A stretch of 64,000 nucleotides of DNA from Bacteroidia bacterium (GTDB lineage: Bacteria; Bacteroidota; Ignavibacteria; SZUA-365). How positions within the stretch are numbered: position 1 is the stretch's first letter; every line of letters starts with the position of its first letter. Both the position numbers and the translations under genes were made by a program. The stretch is from positions 2,591,131-2,655,130 of the forward strand of contig JAOSJT010000001.1 in the NCBI GenBank assembly GCA_027493955.1, read 5' to 3'. Below, in pieces: positions 46,569-55,224 of the stretch. Below the pieces are notes generated by a model. The model did no database searches, was not told where the DNA came from, and worked only from the letters and a program-made list of their open reading frames with translations.

Positions 46569-49247
46569 TTACGAGATCATGGGATTCATTTTTTCCGAGT
46601 CGATGTCCAGGTCCTTCATCGCTTTTTTCACGACCTTCACATCTATCATTGCCTTTTTCGACAGAGCCGAAAGTACCGCAAGTGTGATGAAACGGTGATC
46701 CACTTCGAAGAAATCGCGCAACGCGGCGCGGCCTTCACTGCGGCCAAATCCGTCGGTACCCAGCGAGATCAAACCTCCGGGTGTCCAACGGCAAATCGTG
46801 TCGGCGAGGGCCTTGACATAGTCCGACGCGGCTACTACCACACCCTTCGCATCGGCGAGCTGCTGCGTCACGTATGGAACACGCTGCTCTTCACCCGGGT
46901 GCATGCGATTCCAGCGTTCCACTTCCAGTCCGTCGCGGTGCAATTCCTTGAAGCTGGTCGCGCTCCAGACATTGACGGCCACGCCGTAGCTGCTCTCCAG
47001 CAGCGCGGCTGCCTTGATGGCCTCGTTCATGATGGCGCCATTGGCGAGGATGTCCGCGTACGCATTCGGCTTTTGGAGCGTTGACGCGCTGTAACGGTAC
47101 AATCCACGTAAAATGCCTTCCTCGATGTCGTCGCCTTCCGGCATCGCGGGCTGAGGATAGTTTTCGTTTTCGACGGTGATGTAATAGAACACTTTTTCCT
47201 GCTCGTGATACATCCGACGAATGCCATCGCGCAGGATAACGGCGATTTCATAAGCGAAGGCCGGATCATAGGTCACGAGATTCGGGACAGGCAGCGCGAG
47301 CAGGTGGCTGTTACCGTCCTGATGCTGCAATCCCTCGCCCGCAAGTGTGGTGCGTCCCGCCGTGCCACCGATGAGAAAGCCCTGCGCCTGCATATCCGCA
47401 GCGGCCCAGATGAGGTCGCCGATGCGCTGGAAGCCAAACATCGAGTAGTAAATGAAAAACGGAATCATGCTGACGCCATGGGTTGCGTAGGAGGTGCCCG
47501 CCGCGATGAAGGAGGCCATGGAGCCCGCCTCGGTAATGCCCTCTTCGAGGATCTGTCCGTTCTTCGCTTCCTTGTAATAGAGGAGACTGGCGGAATCCAC
47601 AGGATCGTAGAGTTGCCCCACATGCGAATAGATGCCCACCTGGCGGAAGAGCGACTCCATACCGAAGGTCCGCGCCTCATCCGGCACGATGGGCACGATG
47701 TATTTGCCGATATCCGGGTCCTTGAGCAGCTTGGTGAGCATGCGGACGAAGGCCATGGTGGTCGAGACATCACGCCCGTCGGTACCGACGCGGAATTCCT
47801 CGAACAGTTCGGCATCGGGGACTTTCAGCTTCGGCACGTCCGTTCTGCGTGACGGCACCGGACCGCCGAGTGCCTGACGGCGCTCGCGCAGGTATTGCAT
47901 TTCGGGACTGTTCGGGTCGGGCTTGTAGAACGGCGCCTCGGCCACGTCCTCGTCGGAGATCGGGATATTGAAGCGCGTGCGGAATTCTTTCAGTTCGTCT
48001 TCGTTCAGCTTTTTCTGCTGATGCGTGATATTCTTCCCTTCACCGGCTTCGCCGAGCCCATAACCCTTGATGGTGCGCGCGAGAATAACGGTGGGCGCGT
48101 CCGTGCTTTCCACAGCCATTTTGAATGCCGCATAGACCTTCTCGGGATCATGTCCGCCGAGGCGGAGGCGGCGCAGGCGGTCGTCGCTGTACTGCTCGAC
48201 GAGCTTGAGCAGTCGTTCATCGACACCGAAAAACTCGCGGCGAATATAGTCACCGGATTCGACGGCGTATTTCTGCCGGTCGCCGTCGGTAACCTCGCCC
48301 ATACGGCGCACCAGGACGCCATCGCTGTCTTTCTCCAGCAGCGGATCCCAGTCCGATCCCCAGATCACTTTGATCACATTCCAGCCCGCTCCACGGAAAT
48401 TGCGTTCGAGTTCCTGGATAATGTTCCCGTTCCCGCGCACCGGACCATCGAGGCGCTGCAGGTTGCAGTTGATGACGAAAATGAGGTTGTTCAGCTTCGC
48501 ACGCGCCGCAAGGGAGATGGCACCCAGAGCTTCGGGTTCATCGGTCTCTCCGTCGCCGAGGAAGGCCCAGACCTTGTTTCCGTGATCGGATTTCAGGCCA
48601 CGGTCCTCGAGATAGCGATTGAAGCGGGCCTGGTAAATGGCCATGATGGGACCAAGTCCCATGGAAACTGTCGGAAATTCCCAGAAATCCGGCATGAGCC
48701 ATGGATGGGGATAGGACGAAAGTCCGCCGCCCGGGGCGAGTTCTCGTCGGAAATTCTGCAAATCGGATTCACTCAGACGCCCTTCGAGAAACGCGCGGGC
48801 GTAAATGCCCGGAGCCGCATGACCCTGGAAGAAAATCTGGTCGCCGCTGAAACCGTCTTCCCCGCGACCACGGAAGAAGTGATTGAAGGCGATTTCGTAT
48901 ATCGTTGCCGCGGAGGCATAGGTGGAAATGTGCCCGCCGATGCCTGTCTCCTTCCGGTTCGCGCGGACCACCATGGCCATGGCGTTCCAGCGGATGAGGC
49001 TCTTAATGCGCCGTTCCAGCGTGCGGCTTCCCGGAAATCCCGGTTGCTGGTCGGCCGGTATGGAGTTGATGTACGGTGTATTTGCGGAAAACGGCATGCG
49101 GACGCCCTTGCTGAACGCGTACTGCTGCAATTCCTTGAGCAGACGTTGGGCACGTTCGGAACCGCCGTTTTGGAGGACGTAATCGAGCGATGCGAGCCAT
49201 TCTGAGGTTTCTATCGCCTCGAGCTCTCTCTGTTCGTGTTCGGTCAT
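46569..49247 (-). CDS. aceE: Pyruvate dehydrogenase E1, homodimeric type
   Basis: The 892-residue protein is of the single-chain AceE type (E. coli AceE is about the same size). It decarboxylates pyruvate with thiamine diphosphate and acetylates the lipoyl domain of AceF. The thiamine site is visible as GDGETDEPEALGAI and NNLIFVINCNLQRLDGPVRG, and the pyrimidine-domain region as GTSYATHGVSMIPFFIYYS. I start at the ATG at 49247 because the conserved N-terminus follows it and a longer frame to 49316 has no support. It is the first gene of the aceE-aceF-lpdA operon; no PdhR-type regulator is adjacent. Confidence 0.96.
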   Translation of the reverse strand: MTEHEQRELEAIETSEWLASLDYVLQNGGSERAQRLLKELQQYAFSKGVRMPFSANTPYINSIPADQQPGFPGSRTLERRIKSLIRWNAMAMVVRANRKETGIGGHISTYASAATIYEIAFNHFFRGRGEDGFSGDQIFFQGHAAPGIYARAFLEGRLSESDLQNFRRELAPGGGLSSYPHPWLMPDFWEFPTVSMGLGPIMAIYQARFNRYLEDRGLKSDHGNKVWAFLGDGETDEPEALGAISLAARAKLNNLIFVINCNLQRLDGPVRGNGNIIQELERNFRGAGWNVIKVIWGSDWDPLLEKDSDGVLVRRMGEVTDGDRQKYAVESGDYIRREFFGVDERLLKLVEQYSDDRLRRLRLGGHDPEKVYAAFKMAVESTDAPTVILARTIKGYGLGEAGEGKNITHQQKKLNEDELKEFRTRFNIPISDEDVAEAPFYKPDPNSPEMQYLRERRQALGGPVPSRRTDVPKLKVPDAELFEEFRVGTDGRDVSTTMAFVRMLTKLLKDPDIGKYIVPIVPDEARTFGMESLFRQVGIYSHVGQLYDPVDSASLLYYKEAKNGQILEEGITEAGSMASFIAAGTSYATHGVSMIPFFIYYSMFGFQRIGDLIWAAADMQAQGFLIGGTAGRTTLAGEGLQHQDGNSHLLALPVPNLVTYDPAFAYEIAVILRDGIRRMYHEQEKVFYYITVENENYPQPAMPEGDDIEEGILRGLYRYSASTLQKPNAYADILANGAIMNEAIKAAALLESSYGVAVNVWSATSFKELHRDGLEVERWNRMHPGEEQRVPYVTQQLADAKGVVVAASDYVKALADTICRWTPGGLISLGTDGFGRSEGRAALRDFFEVDHRFITLAVLSALSKKAMIDVKVVKKAMKDLDIDSEKMNPMIS

Positions 49248-49465
49248 GGTAAAAACATCCGATGATATGAGATGGATACGCGTCTTTGTCAAGACAAAAT
49301 CAACATAACACAACACGGAATACGGAGCGATAGTTCATAGGAAATGCCTGAAAAGACGAATCCGGAGAGCGTAAATCCGTTAATCTGTATATCGGTCATG
49401 ATGCTCCTGTTCTTTGTGCGCCGTAACTCGTTTATTTTCAACATGTTAAATATCAAATAAAATAC

Positions 49466-49494
49466 TTGACAAAGCGATCATCAAATACTATGTT
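49466..49494 (+). promoter_or_regulatory. Sigma-70-like promoter of the Cys-rich gene
   Basis: TTGACA at 49466-49471 is followed after exactly 17 bases by TATGTT at 49489-49494. A perfect TATAAT sits 5 bases further on, giving an over-long 22-base spacing if it were used. The predicted start of transcription falls at or next to the start codon, so the transcript may be leaderless. Confidence 0.55.
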
Positions 49495-49506
49495 ATAATT
49501 GATGAT
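49477..49506. promoter_or_regulatory. Operator-like inverted repeat over the promoter and start of the Cys-rich gene
   Basis: ATCATCAA (49477-49484) and TTGATGAT (49499-49506) are exact inverted repeats with 14 AT-rich bases between them. The element covers the -10 region and the candidate start codons, an ideal place for a repressor. No regulator gene adjoins it. Confidence 0.55.
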
Positions 49507-49912
49507 GTATGCACAAGACATAGTGCGCAGGAGTGTGAGCATCGGAATGACGCTGCTGCTTCTCGTATGCTGTCTCCGTGCCGCACCGCTTTCCTGCAGG
49601 CAGGCTCGTTGCGCATGCGCATGCTGCGAGGAAGTGCAGCCAGCGGAATCTCCCTGCTGTTGCGATGGCCACGCCGACGCGGAAGCGGGGCGATCGAATG
49701 AAGGCTGTGACACAAACAGTGCCCAAGCTGCCTCGGGATGCTCTCATTGTGCCTGCATGCATCAACCACCGCAATCGGCTCCCCCTGACACCTATAGCGT
49801 CGACGAACAGACCGTCGTTTTCGGAAGTGTCTCCTTTCACACACCGTCGACCATAGAAACACCGTGTGAACCTATCCTACCCCCTCCAATACCGTTGGTT
49901 CTGCGAACATAG
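49505..49912 (+). CDS. Secreted cysteine-rich small protein, unknown function
   Basis: About 135 residues. A signal-peptide-like N-terminus (RRSVSIGMTLLLLVCCLRAAPLSC) is followed by dense cysteines: CACACCEE, SPCCCDGHAD, EGCDT and GCSHCACMHQ, then a Pro-rich tail (ILPPPIPLVLRT). Cysteine with neighbouring histidine and acid residues suggests metal binding outside the cytosol. The start is unclear: ATG at 49502 or 49505 lies inside the palindrome with no ribosome site, while ATG at 49547 has AGGAG 13 bases upstream but would shorten the signal peptide. It ends 90 bases before the multihaem cytochrome and may share its transcript. I do not recognise a family. Confidence 0.65.
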   Translation: MYAQDIVRRSVSIGMTLLLLVCCLRAAPLSCRQARCACACCEEVQPAESPCCCDGHADAEAGRSNEGCDTNSAQAASGCSHCACMHQPPQSAPPDTYSVDEQTVVFGSVSFHTPSTIETPCEPILPPPIPLVLRT

Positions 49913-50002
49913 ACGTTTCTCGCAGTTTCATCAACGTGCCAACAACGGCACCAGGTTTTCAACAATAAATTGCACCTCAACCCAATCTCTTTTGGAGGTT
50001 CC

Positions 50003-51982
50003 ATGCGTAATGTTACCGCTACCCTGTGCGTAGCACTCTGTGCGGTCCTGATGGTCGCCAACGTGGCCCAAGCACAGACCGTAACCCCGCCGAAGGCGCG
50101 CATCACGGTGATGGGAGTTTCAGCGGAAATGCTGAAGCAGAACATCCCCGGGATGGACAAGCCGTCCAACGGTCTCCCCAACGTCGCCAAGGGCGATAAA
50201 GTGTATCTGAAAGCCGGCGGAGTCATATCCCTCAATTCCGGCGCAACCAAATGGGCCACCGCGAACTTTACGTTCACGGAGAAACCCGCCGCTTCCAACG
50301 CGATGTTCGAAAAAATTGACGACATCACCTACTTCTTCGTCACCGATGCGGAAGGCACCTATCGCATCGAGATGATAAGCCAGGACGATGCCAATGTGCT
50401 CGACACCGCCACCGTGGTAGTGAACGTCGCGAAATACGTCGGTATCGGCGGTATCGTGGGTTCAGGCGCCACCCCGCCGGAGTGCCGCGTGTGCCATGCC
50501 GGTATCGCAACCACATGGGAAGGCACCGGACACTCCCAGGCGCTCATGGTCATCGAAACCAACAGTCACTTCGCTTCCTATTGCCTCCCCTGCCATACCA
50601 CCGGCTCACCCAATACCGACGCAGAAGGCGACGGTTGGGCGCATCGCGCACGTGTTCTCGGCTGGCAGTTCCCCGCCGTCATCCAGGTCGGTAACTGGGA
50701 CGAAATCAAGACGAACTTCCCCGAGCTCGCCAAGATGGCACATGTGCAGTGCGAAAGTTGTCATGGTCCCGGTAGTGCGCATAACGCGGTCAAGACCGAC
50801 AGCAAAACCGTCGTCAGCTACACGGCCTTCCAGTGCCGCCAGTGCCACGACGCACCGGAGCACCATCCCGAATTCCAGGAATACGACAATGCCGGCCATG
50901 GCAACTCCATGGTCAACGGTCTGAATACCGAGTACACCAATCGCGGCAGCAAGACCAATACCTACAGCGACTGCGCCCGCTGCCACACAGCGAACGGCCA
51001 TGTTGAGGTACACATTAACGGCGCCCCGAGCACCAGCGCGCCATACGCGAATCCCTCGCCCGTGACCTGCATCGCCTGCCATGACCCGCATGCGAACACC
51101 AATCCGGCACAGCTTCGCAAGAGTATTGACGAATCCTGCACCGATTGCCACAGCATCCGTCCCAGCAGCCATAGTGGTCTGCACACCTCGCATCAGGGTC
51201 CGATGATCAAGGGCGAGGGCGGCATGGAACTGCCCGGCTACACCTATCGCAAATCCGCCCACAGCGCCATCGACACCCGCTGCGTGCAGTGTCACATGGC
51301 CACACCGGACGAAGCCTACAAGAACAAGCTCGGCGGACATACCTTCAAGGTCATGTTCGACAACGATACCCCGGATGACCACTCGGACGATGTGATCAAC
51401 CAGTCGGGCTGTATCGATTGCCACAGCAGCGGTGTCGAACTGCAGACCATGCAGGACACTCAGGCGGAGATCAAGCTGTTGCTGAATGAACTCAAGTCCT
51501 ATCTCAGACTGCGCTCCGACGGCAACCCGCTGTACCAGATGGATACCACGCTCACAAGCACAGAGCGCGACATCCACTACAACTGGTATTTCGTCAACAA
51601 CGATCTGAGCTTCGGTGTACACAACTTCCTGTATGCCAAGGATCTGCTTACAGCCTCGATCGCCGTCGCCAAGACCCTTGGCGTTGAGCGCATTGATGGT
51701 CCGAAGGACTTCGCTCTCGAGCAGAACTACCCGAACCCCTTCAATCCCACCACAGCCATCCGTTTCAGCATCCCGACTGCGCAGAACGTGAACGTCACGA
51801 TTTACGACGCTTCCGGCAAGCTGATTTACACGCTCGTCAACGGCCAGTATCAGGCCGGCACCTACAGCGTGCAGTGGAACGGGCACCGGGGCGAAGGCAT
51901 TTCCGTCCAGAGCGGTGTGTACTTCTACCGCATCGTGGCCGGCAACTACACCGCCACCAAGAAGATGATGCTCGTCAAATAA
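50003..51982 (+). CDS. Nonahaem cytochrome c with C-terminal T9SS sorting domain
   Basis: The 659-residue protein has a signal peptide (ANVAQAQ cleavage, about residue 25), a beta-rich N-terminal domain (about 26-150), and nine CXXCH haem sites between residues 161 and 474: CRVCH, CLPCH, CESCH, CRQCH, CARCH, CIACH, CTDCH, CVQCH and CIDCH. Many further His could be distal ligands. The arrangement resembles the cytochrome c554/NrfA-like multihaem family. After a helical region the last 85 residues form a T9SS type A domain (EQNYPNPFNPTTAIRFSI). GGAGG lies 6 bases before the ATG at 50003, which fixes the start. The tag implies a surface-attached electron carrier or oxidoreductase; the redox partner is unknown. 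Confidence 0.92.
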   Translation: MRNVTATLCVALCAVLMVANVAQAQTVTPPKARITVMGVSAEMLKQNIPGMDKPSNGLPNVAKGDKVYLKAGGVISLNSGATKWATANFTFTEKPAASNAMFEKIDDITYFFVTDAEGTYRIEMISQDDANVLDTATVVVNVAKYVGIGGIVGSGATPPECRVCHAGIATTWEGTGHSQALMVIETNSHFASYCLPCHTTGSPNTDAEGDGWAHRARVLGWQFPAVIQVGNWDEIKTNFPELAKMAHVQCESCHGPGSAHNAVKTDSKTVVSYTAFQCRQCHDAPEHHPEFQEYDNAGHGNSMVNGLNTEYTNRGSKTNTYSDCARCHTANGHVEVHINGAPSTSAPYANPSPVTCIACHDPHANTNPAQLRKSIDESCTDCHSIRPSSHSGLHTSHQGPMIKGEGGMELPGYTYRKSAHSAIDTRCVQCHMATPDEAYKNKLGGHTFKVMFDNDTPDDHSDDVINQSGCIDCHSSGVELQTMQDTQAEIKLLLNELKSYLRLRSDGNPLYQMDTTLTSTERDIHYNWYFVNNDLSFGVHNFLYAKDLLTASIAVAKTLGVERIDGPKDFALEQNYPNPFNPTTAIRFSIPTAQNVNVTIYDASGKLIYTLVNGQYQAGTYSVQWNGHRGEGISVQSGVYFYRIVAGNYTATKKMMLVK

Positions 51983-52005
51983 GCATCACTTCAGTCGAAA
52001 CTGAC

Positions 52006-52037
52006 ACGGGAGGCCGCAAGGCCTCCCGTCTCTTTTT
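52006..52037 (+). terminator. Terminator of the nonahaem cytochrome gene
   Basis: ACGGGAGGCC and GGCCTCCCGT form a 10-bp perfect stem with a GCAA tetraloop, followed by CTCTTTTT, 23 bases after the stop codon. It is a textbook intrinsic terminator. Confidence 0.95.
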
Positions 52038-52059
52038 GCGCGTAGCACACCCGGGGAGT

Positions 52060-52424
52060 GGGGGAGAGGAAAGAGCGGAGAGCGGAGAGCGAAGAGCTGA
52101 GAGTATGGCCGTGCAGGTTGGCTCGAATTGTACAAGCGCCTCACTTCGGGAGGAGAGCGGAGAGCAGAGAGCACGCTCGTGCGGGATCACTCGAATCGTT
52201 GAAGAACTTCACATCAGAAGGAGAACGGAGAGCAGAAAGCACGCTCGTGCGGGAAAGCCCTAATCGTGCAAACGCCTCACTCTGTGAATGGGAAGTGCTG
52301 TTTTATTGCAGAACCAGGAAGCGGATATCGTTTTCTTTGCATACAGCCGGAACGCAATGACGTGCTCTCTGCTCCCTGCGCTCCTTTGCTCCGCTCTCTA
52401 TGCTCTCCGCTCCGCGCTCTCAAC
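52060..52424. repeat. AGAGC-type element with a 68-bp tandem repeat
   Basis: Three imperfect copies of a 68-base unit (GGAGAGCAGAGAGCACGCTC, GTGCGGG, then TCGAAT or TAATCG, then TTCAC or CTCAC) are aligned at GTGC positions 52111, 52179 and 52247. They are followed at 52363-52424 by an inverted arm GTGCTCTCTGCTCCCTGCGC. It is a larger version of the elements flanking ybaK and fills most of the gap between the cytochrome and SRPBCC genes. Confidence 0.7.
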
Positions 52425-52862
52425 CGTCTCTCTGGTCTTTTCCTGCCTGTAGGCGAACATACCACGGATCTGGCGAGCGACGAGAGCGCGATTGAGAATC
52501 CGGCCAAAGATTCCGAAGGGAAGCGCATATTCGACGGTGTCACGCAACAGACAGTATTCGTCGCCGTCGGGTATAAACTCGCGTAATTGCCGCCAATGCC
52601 GGAAAGGCCCGCGTACCTGCACATCGGAGAGCCTGTATGGCGGCTCGAACACATCAAAGCGCATCAGCCAGCGAGTGAAGATAAGAGGCAGCGGACGGAT
52701 GCGCAGTTCCACCATCGCACCCTCGCCGGCGGCATCGAAGCGGAGAATATCCACGCGGATAGTTCGCGGAGTTATGCGCAGCAGGTTGGCGGGATCTGTA
52801 TGAAACGCGAATACGCTTTCCACCGATGCATGAATGCGAATGGATGTCGTGTAGGTGTGCAT
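52398..52862 (-). CDS. SRPBCC/START-like ligand-binding protein
   Basis: The 154-residue protein shows the SRPBCC helix-grip pattern: YTTSIRIHASVESVFAFHTDPANLLRITP at the start (quoted in part, ASVESVFAFHTDPANL), a central beta-sheet with FDVFEPPYRLSDVQVRGPF, the segment DEYCLLRDTVEYALPFG and a long C-terminal helix ending RQIRGMFAYRQEK. Related proteins bind hydrophobic ligands or act as cyclases or dehydrases. I start at the ATG at 52862 because the fold begins there; a longer frame to 52970 is unsupported. The ligand is unknown and there is no operon. Confidence 0.8.
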   Translation of the reverse strand: MHTYTTSIRIHASVESVFAFHTDPANLLRITPRTIRVDILRFDAAGEGAMVELRIRPLPLIFTRWLMRFDVFEPPYRLSDVQVRGPFRHWRQLREFIPDGDEYCLLRDTVEYALPFGIFGRILNRALVARQIRGMFAYRQEKTRETVESAERRA

Positions 52863-52977
52863 GTGAGATAGAACATACAGCACTCGCGTGGAATTCCCTG
52901 CTGCATGGGGGCCAGAAGTAGAGATTCTGGAGCATAGCGTAGTGCGATCATCTCCAAGGTAGCGGTCCAAACGACAA

Positions 52978-53005
52978 GAGGGTAGAGTTTTGAGACTCTA
53001 CCCTC
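52978..53005 (-). terminator. Terminator of the cutA-parA-parB operon
   Basis: GAGGGTAGAGT and ACTCTACCCTC form an 11-bp perfect stem with a 6-base loop, 38 bases beyond the parB stop codon. TTGTCGTTTGG follows on the transcribed strand. Confidence 0.85.
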
Positions 53006-53042
53006 ATTATTGTCGTACTTGCAGTGATCGTGCAGTAGAGCT

Positions 53043-53981
53043 CTACGCTTTCCTCTCCGCGCTCAGAAAGAGCTCGATCAATCGTTCAAGGTCGTCGTCG
53101 GAATAGAATTCGAAAGAGATGTTGCCCTTGCCATCCTTCGAGGCGGTGATGTGCACCTTGGTGCCGTACATGGGACGGAGTTTTCGGGTGATATCGTCGA
53201 AGGCACCCGATGCGGAGGAGGGGCTTGCCGTTTTCTTCGGAGGTATGACCGGCCGCTGCGGGTTGTATATACTCTTCACCAGCTCTTCCACTTTGCGCAC
53301 GGAGAGTCCGTCCCGAATGACGCGCTGCCAGGTGCGAAGCTGCGCGGTTTCGTCGGGCAGGGTGATGAGGGCGCGCGCGTGCCCCATGGTGATTTCGCTT
53401 TTCTGCAGACTCTCGAGAATACGTTTTGGTAATTTGAGAAGGCGGATGAAGTTGACGACGGTACTGCGATCCTTGCCCACTTTCTGTGCGACCTGCTCGG
53501 GAGAATGCCCATAGTCCTCTACGAGTTGCCGGTAGGATTGAGCAATTTCCACAGGATTGAGCGTCGCGCGCTGAATGTTTTCGATCAGCGCGAGTTCCAG
53601 CATCTCCTCGGCGCTTTCCACCTTGCGGATATAGGCGGGGATGTGCGCGATACCCGCCTGCTGACAGGCGCGGACACGGCGCTCGCCGGAAATCAACTGA
53701 AAGCGGCCTTCCCAGCGGCGAACGGTGATCGGCTGCACAAGACCGTTTTCGCGAATGGACTGCGCCAGCTCTCTGAGCGATTCCGAGTCGAAATCCACCC
53801 GTGGCTGGTAGGGATTGGGATCGATTTGTGCTACCTCGACATGCGCGAGAATATCGTAGGACGCGCCATCATCGAGCGTTTCGGGCGTGGGGACCACACT
53901 CACGGGTTCCGCAGGCTGCACTCCCGAGGGAATCAGCGCGCCGAGGCCCTTGCCCAGTACCATTTTTCCTTGCTTGCTCAC
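53043..53981 (-). CDS. parB: Chromosome partitioning protein ParB
   Basis: The 312-residue protein opens with the chromosomal ParB N-terminus KGLGALIPSG, followed by the ParB/Srx CTPase domain (VEVAQIDPNPYQPRVDF ... RRWEGRFQLISGERRVRACQ), the helix-turn-helix (GHSPEQVAQKVGKDRSTVVNFIRLL) and a C-terminal dimerisation domain. It loads at parS sites and clamps DNA near the origin. It lies 13 bases after parA. No parS consensus was seen in the window. Confidence 0.96.
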   Translation of the reverse strand: MSKQGKMVLGKGLGALIPSGVQPAEPVSVVPTPETLDDGASYDILAHVEVAQIDPNPYQPRVDFDSESLRELAQSIRENGLVQPITVRRWEGRFQLISGERRVRACQQAGIAHIPAYIRKVESAEEMLELALIENIQRATLNPVEIAQSYRQLVEDYGHSPEQVAQKVGKDRSTVVNFIRLLKLPKRILESLQKSEITMGHARALITLPDETAQLRTWQRVIRDGLSVRKVEELVKSIYNPQRPVIPPKKTASPSSASGAFDDITRKLRPMYGTKVHITASKDGKGNISFEFYSDDDLERLIELFLSAERKA

Positions 53982-53994
53982 ACGTTCTCGTCCT

Positions 53995-54834
53995 TTATTG
54001 ATCCGTATCGTGATGCTGCTGCTCGTCGTTCAGGGGCGGGGGACGATGATTCGCCTTCTGCCGACGAAATTCTTCCTTGCCGAGCGCAATCTCCTGCGCG
54101 AGATCGATATAATTTTGCGTGCCGACAGACAGGGCGTCATAGAGAATGACGGGTTTGCCGAAGCTGGGAGCTTCGCTCAGACGTACATTTCTGCTCACGA
54201 TGGTCTCGAACACCTTCTCGCCAAAGTGGTTTTTCACTTCCTCCGCCACCTGCTTGGACAAACGAAGTCGGGTGTCGTACATCGTGAGCAGCACTCCTTC
54301 GATATCGAGCGTCGGATTGAGATGCTGGCGGACGATGTTGATCGTGTTCAGCAGCTTGCCGAGTCCCTCGAGTGCATAGTACTCGCATTGCACCGGGATC
54401 AACACCGAGTCGGCCGCAGTGAGGGAGTTGAGCGTGAGCAGTCCCAGAGACGGAGGACAGTCAATGACAATGTAGTCATACTCGTTCCGGACGGGTCCCA
54501 GCGCGGTTTTCAGAACATGCTCTCTTCCCGGGCGTTCGATGAGCTCTATCTCGGCACCAACGAGGTTGATGTGTGAAGGGACAACGTTCAACGCGGGCAG
54601 AAGCGAAGGTTGTATTCCCTCCCGCACGGAAATTCCGTCTATCAGCAGTTCATAAATTGTGGCGGGCACGGTATTGACGTCGATACCGACACCACTGGAG
54701 GCATTGGCCTGGGGATCTATGTCGACGAGAAGGGTTTTGTACTCGGCGACGGCGAGGCTGGCGGCGAGATTGACCGAGGTCGTGGTCTTGCCGACGCCGC
54801 CTTTTTGATTTGCTACTGCGATGATTCTGGACAT
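53995..54834 (-). CDS. parA: Chromosome partitioning ATPase ParA (Soj)
   Basis: The 279-residue ATPase has the deviant Walker [18 protein letters not shown] at the N-terminus, Walker A' in [16 protein letters not shown] and [18 protein letters not shown]. Its length and the lack of an N-terminal DNA-binding domain identify the chromosomal Soj type. It is transcribed between cutA (36 bases upstream) and parB. Confidence 0.96.
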   Translation of the reverse strand: MSRIIAVANQKGGVGKTTTSVNLAASLAVAEYKTLLVDIDPQANASSGVGIDVNTVPATIYELLIDGISVREGIQPSLLPALNVVPSHINLVGAEIELIERPGREHVLKTALGPVRNEYDYIVIDCPPSLGLLTLNSLTAADSVLIPVQCEYYALEGLGKLLNTINIVRQHLNPTLDIEGVLLTMYDTRLRLSKQVAEEVKNHFGEKVFETIVSRNVRLSEAPSFGKPVILYDALSVGTQNYIDLAQEIALGKEEFRRQKANHRPPPLNDEQQHHDTDQ

Positions 54835-54870
54835 GGGTTCCGGTAAATACGTGAATGAGGCGAACGCTGT

Positions 54871-55224
54871 TCACTTGCCCGTATCGGGCCGCAGCGTTTC
54901 CTCCATCCATTGGAGATACGCCGCCGAACCGCCGGTCACAGGCACCTGAATGATTTCGGGCACCTGATAGGAATGCAGACTGCGCACACGGGCTTCGAGA
55001 CTGTCGAACAGTCCGCTCTGTGTCTTGCACATCAACAGATACTCGTCCGCTTCCTCGAGCCGCCCCTGCCAGGTATAGGTGGAGCGGACGTTCTCGATGA
55101 TGCTCACGCAGGCGGCGAGCCGCTCTTCGACGAGTGCGGCGGCAAGCAGATGCGCTTCATCGGACGAAGACGCGGTGATAAAGACAATCGAATATGTCCC
55201 TGTCGCGTCGGCCATAACATACAA
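54871..55224 (-). CDS. cutA: Divalent-cation tolerance protein CutA
   Basis: This 117-residue protein is of the CutA1 family, a small trimeric ferredoxin-like fold. Landmarks are IVFITASSSDEAHLLAAALVE, RLAACVSIIENVRSTYTWQG, DEYLLMCKTQ and the C-terminal YQVPEIIQVPVTGGSAAYLQW. E. coli CutA was linked to copper tolerance, but the general role is uncertain. ATG at 55215 is an alternative start. It heads the operon with parA and parB. Confidence 0.93.
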   Translation of the reverse strand: MYVMADATGTYSIVFITASSSDEAHLLAAALVEERLAACVSIIENVRSTYTWQGRLEEADEYLLMCKTQSGLFDSLEARVRSLHSYQVPEIIQVPVTGGSAAYLQWMEETLRPDTGK

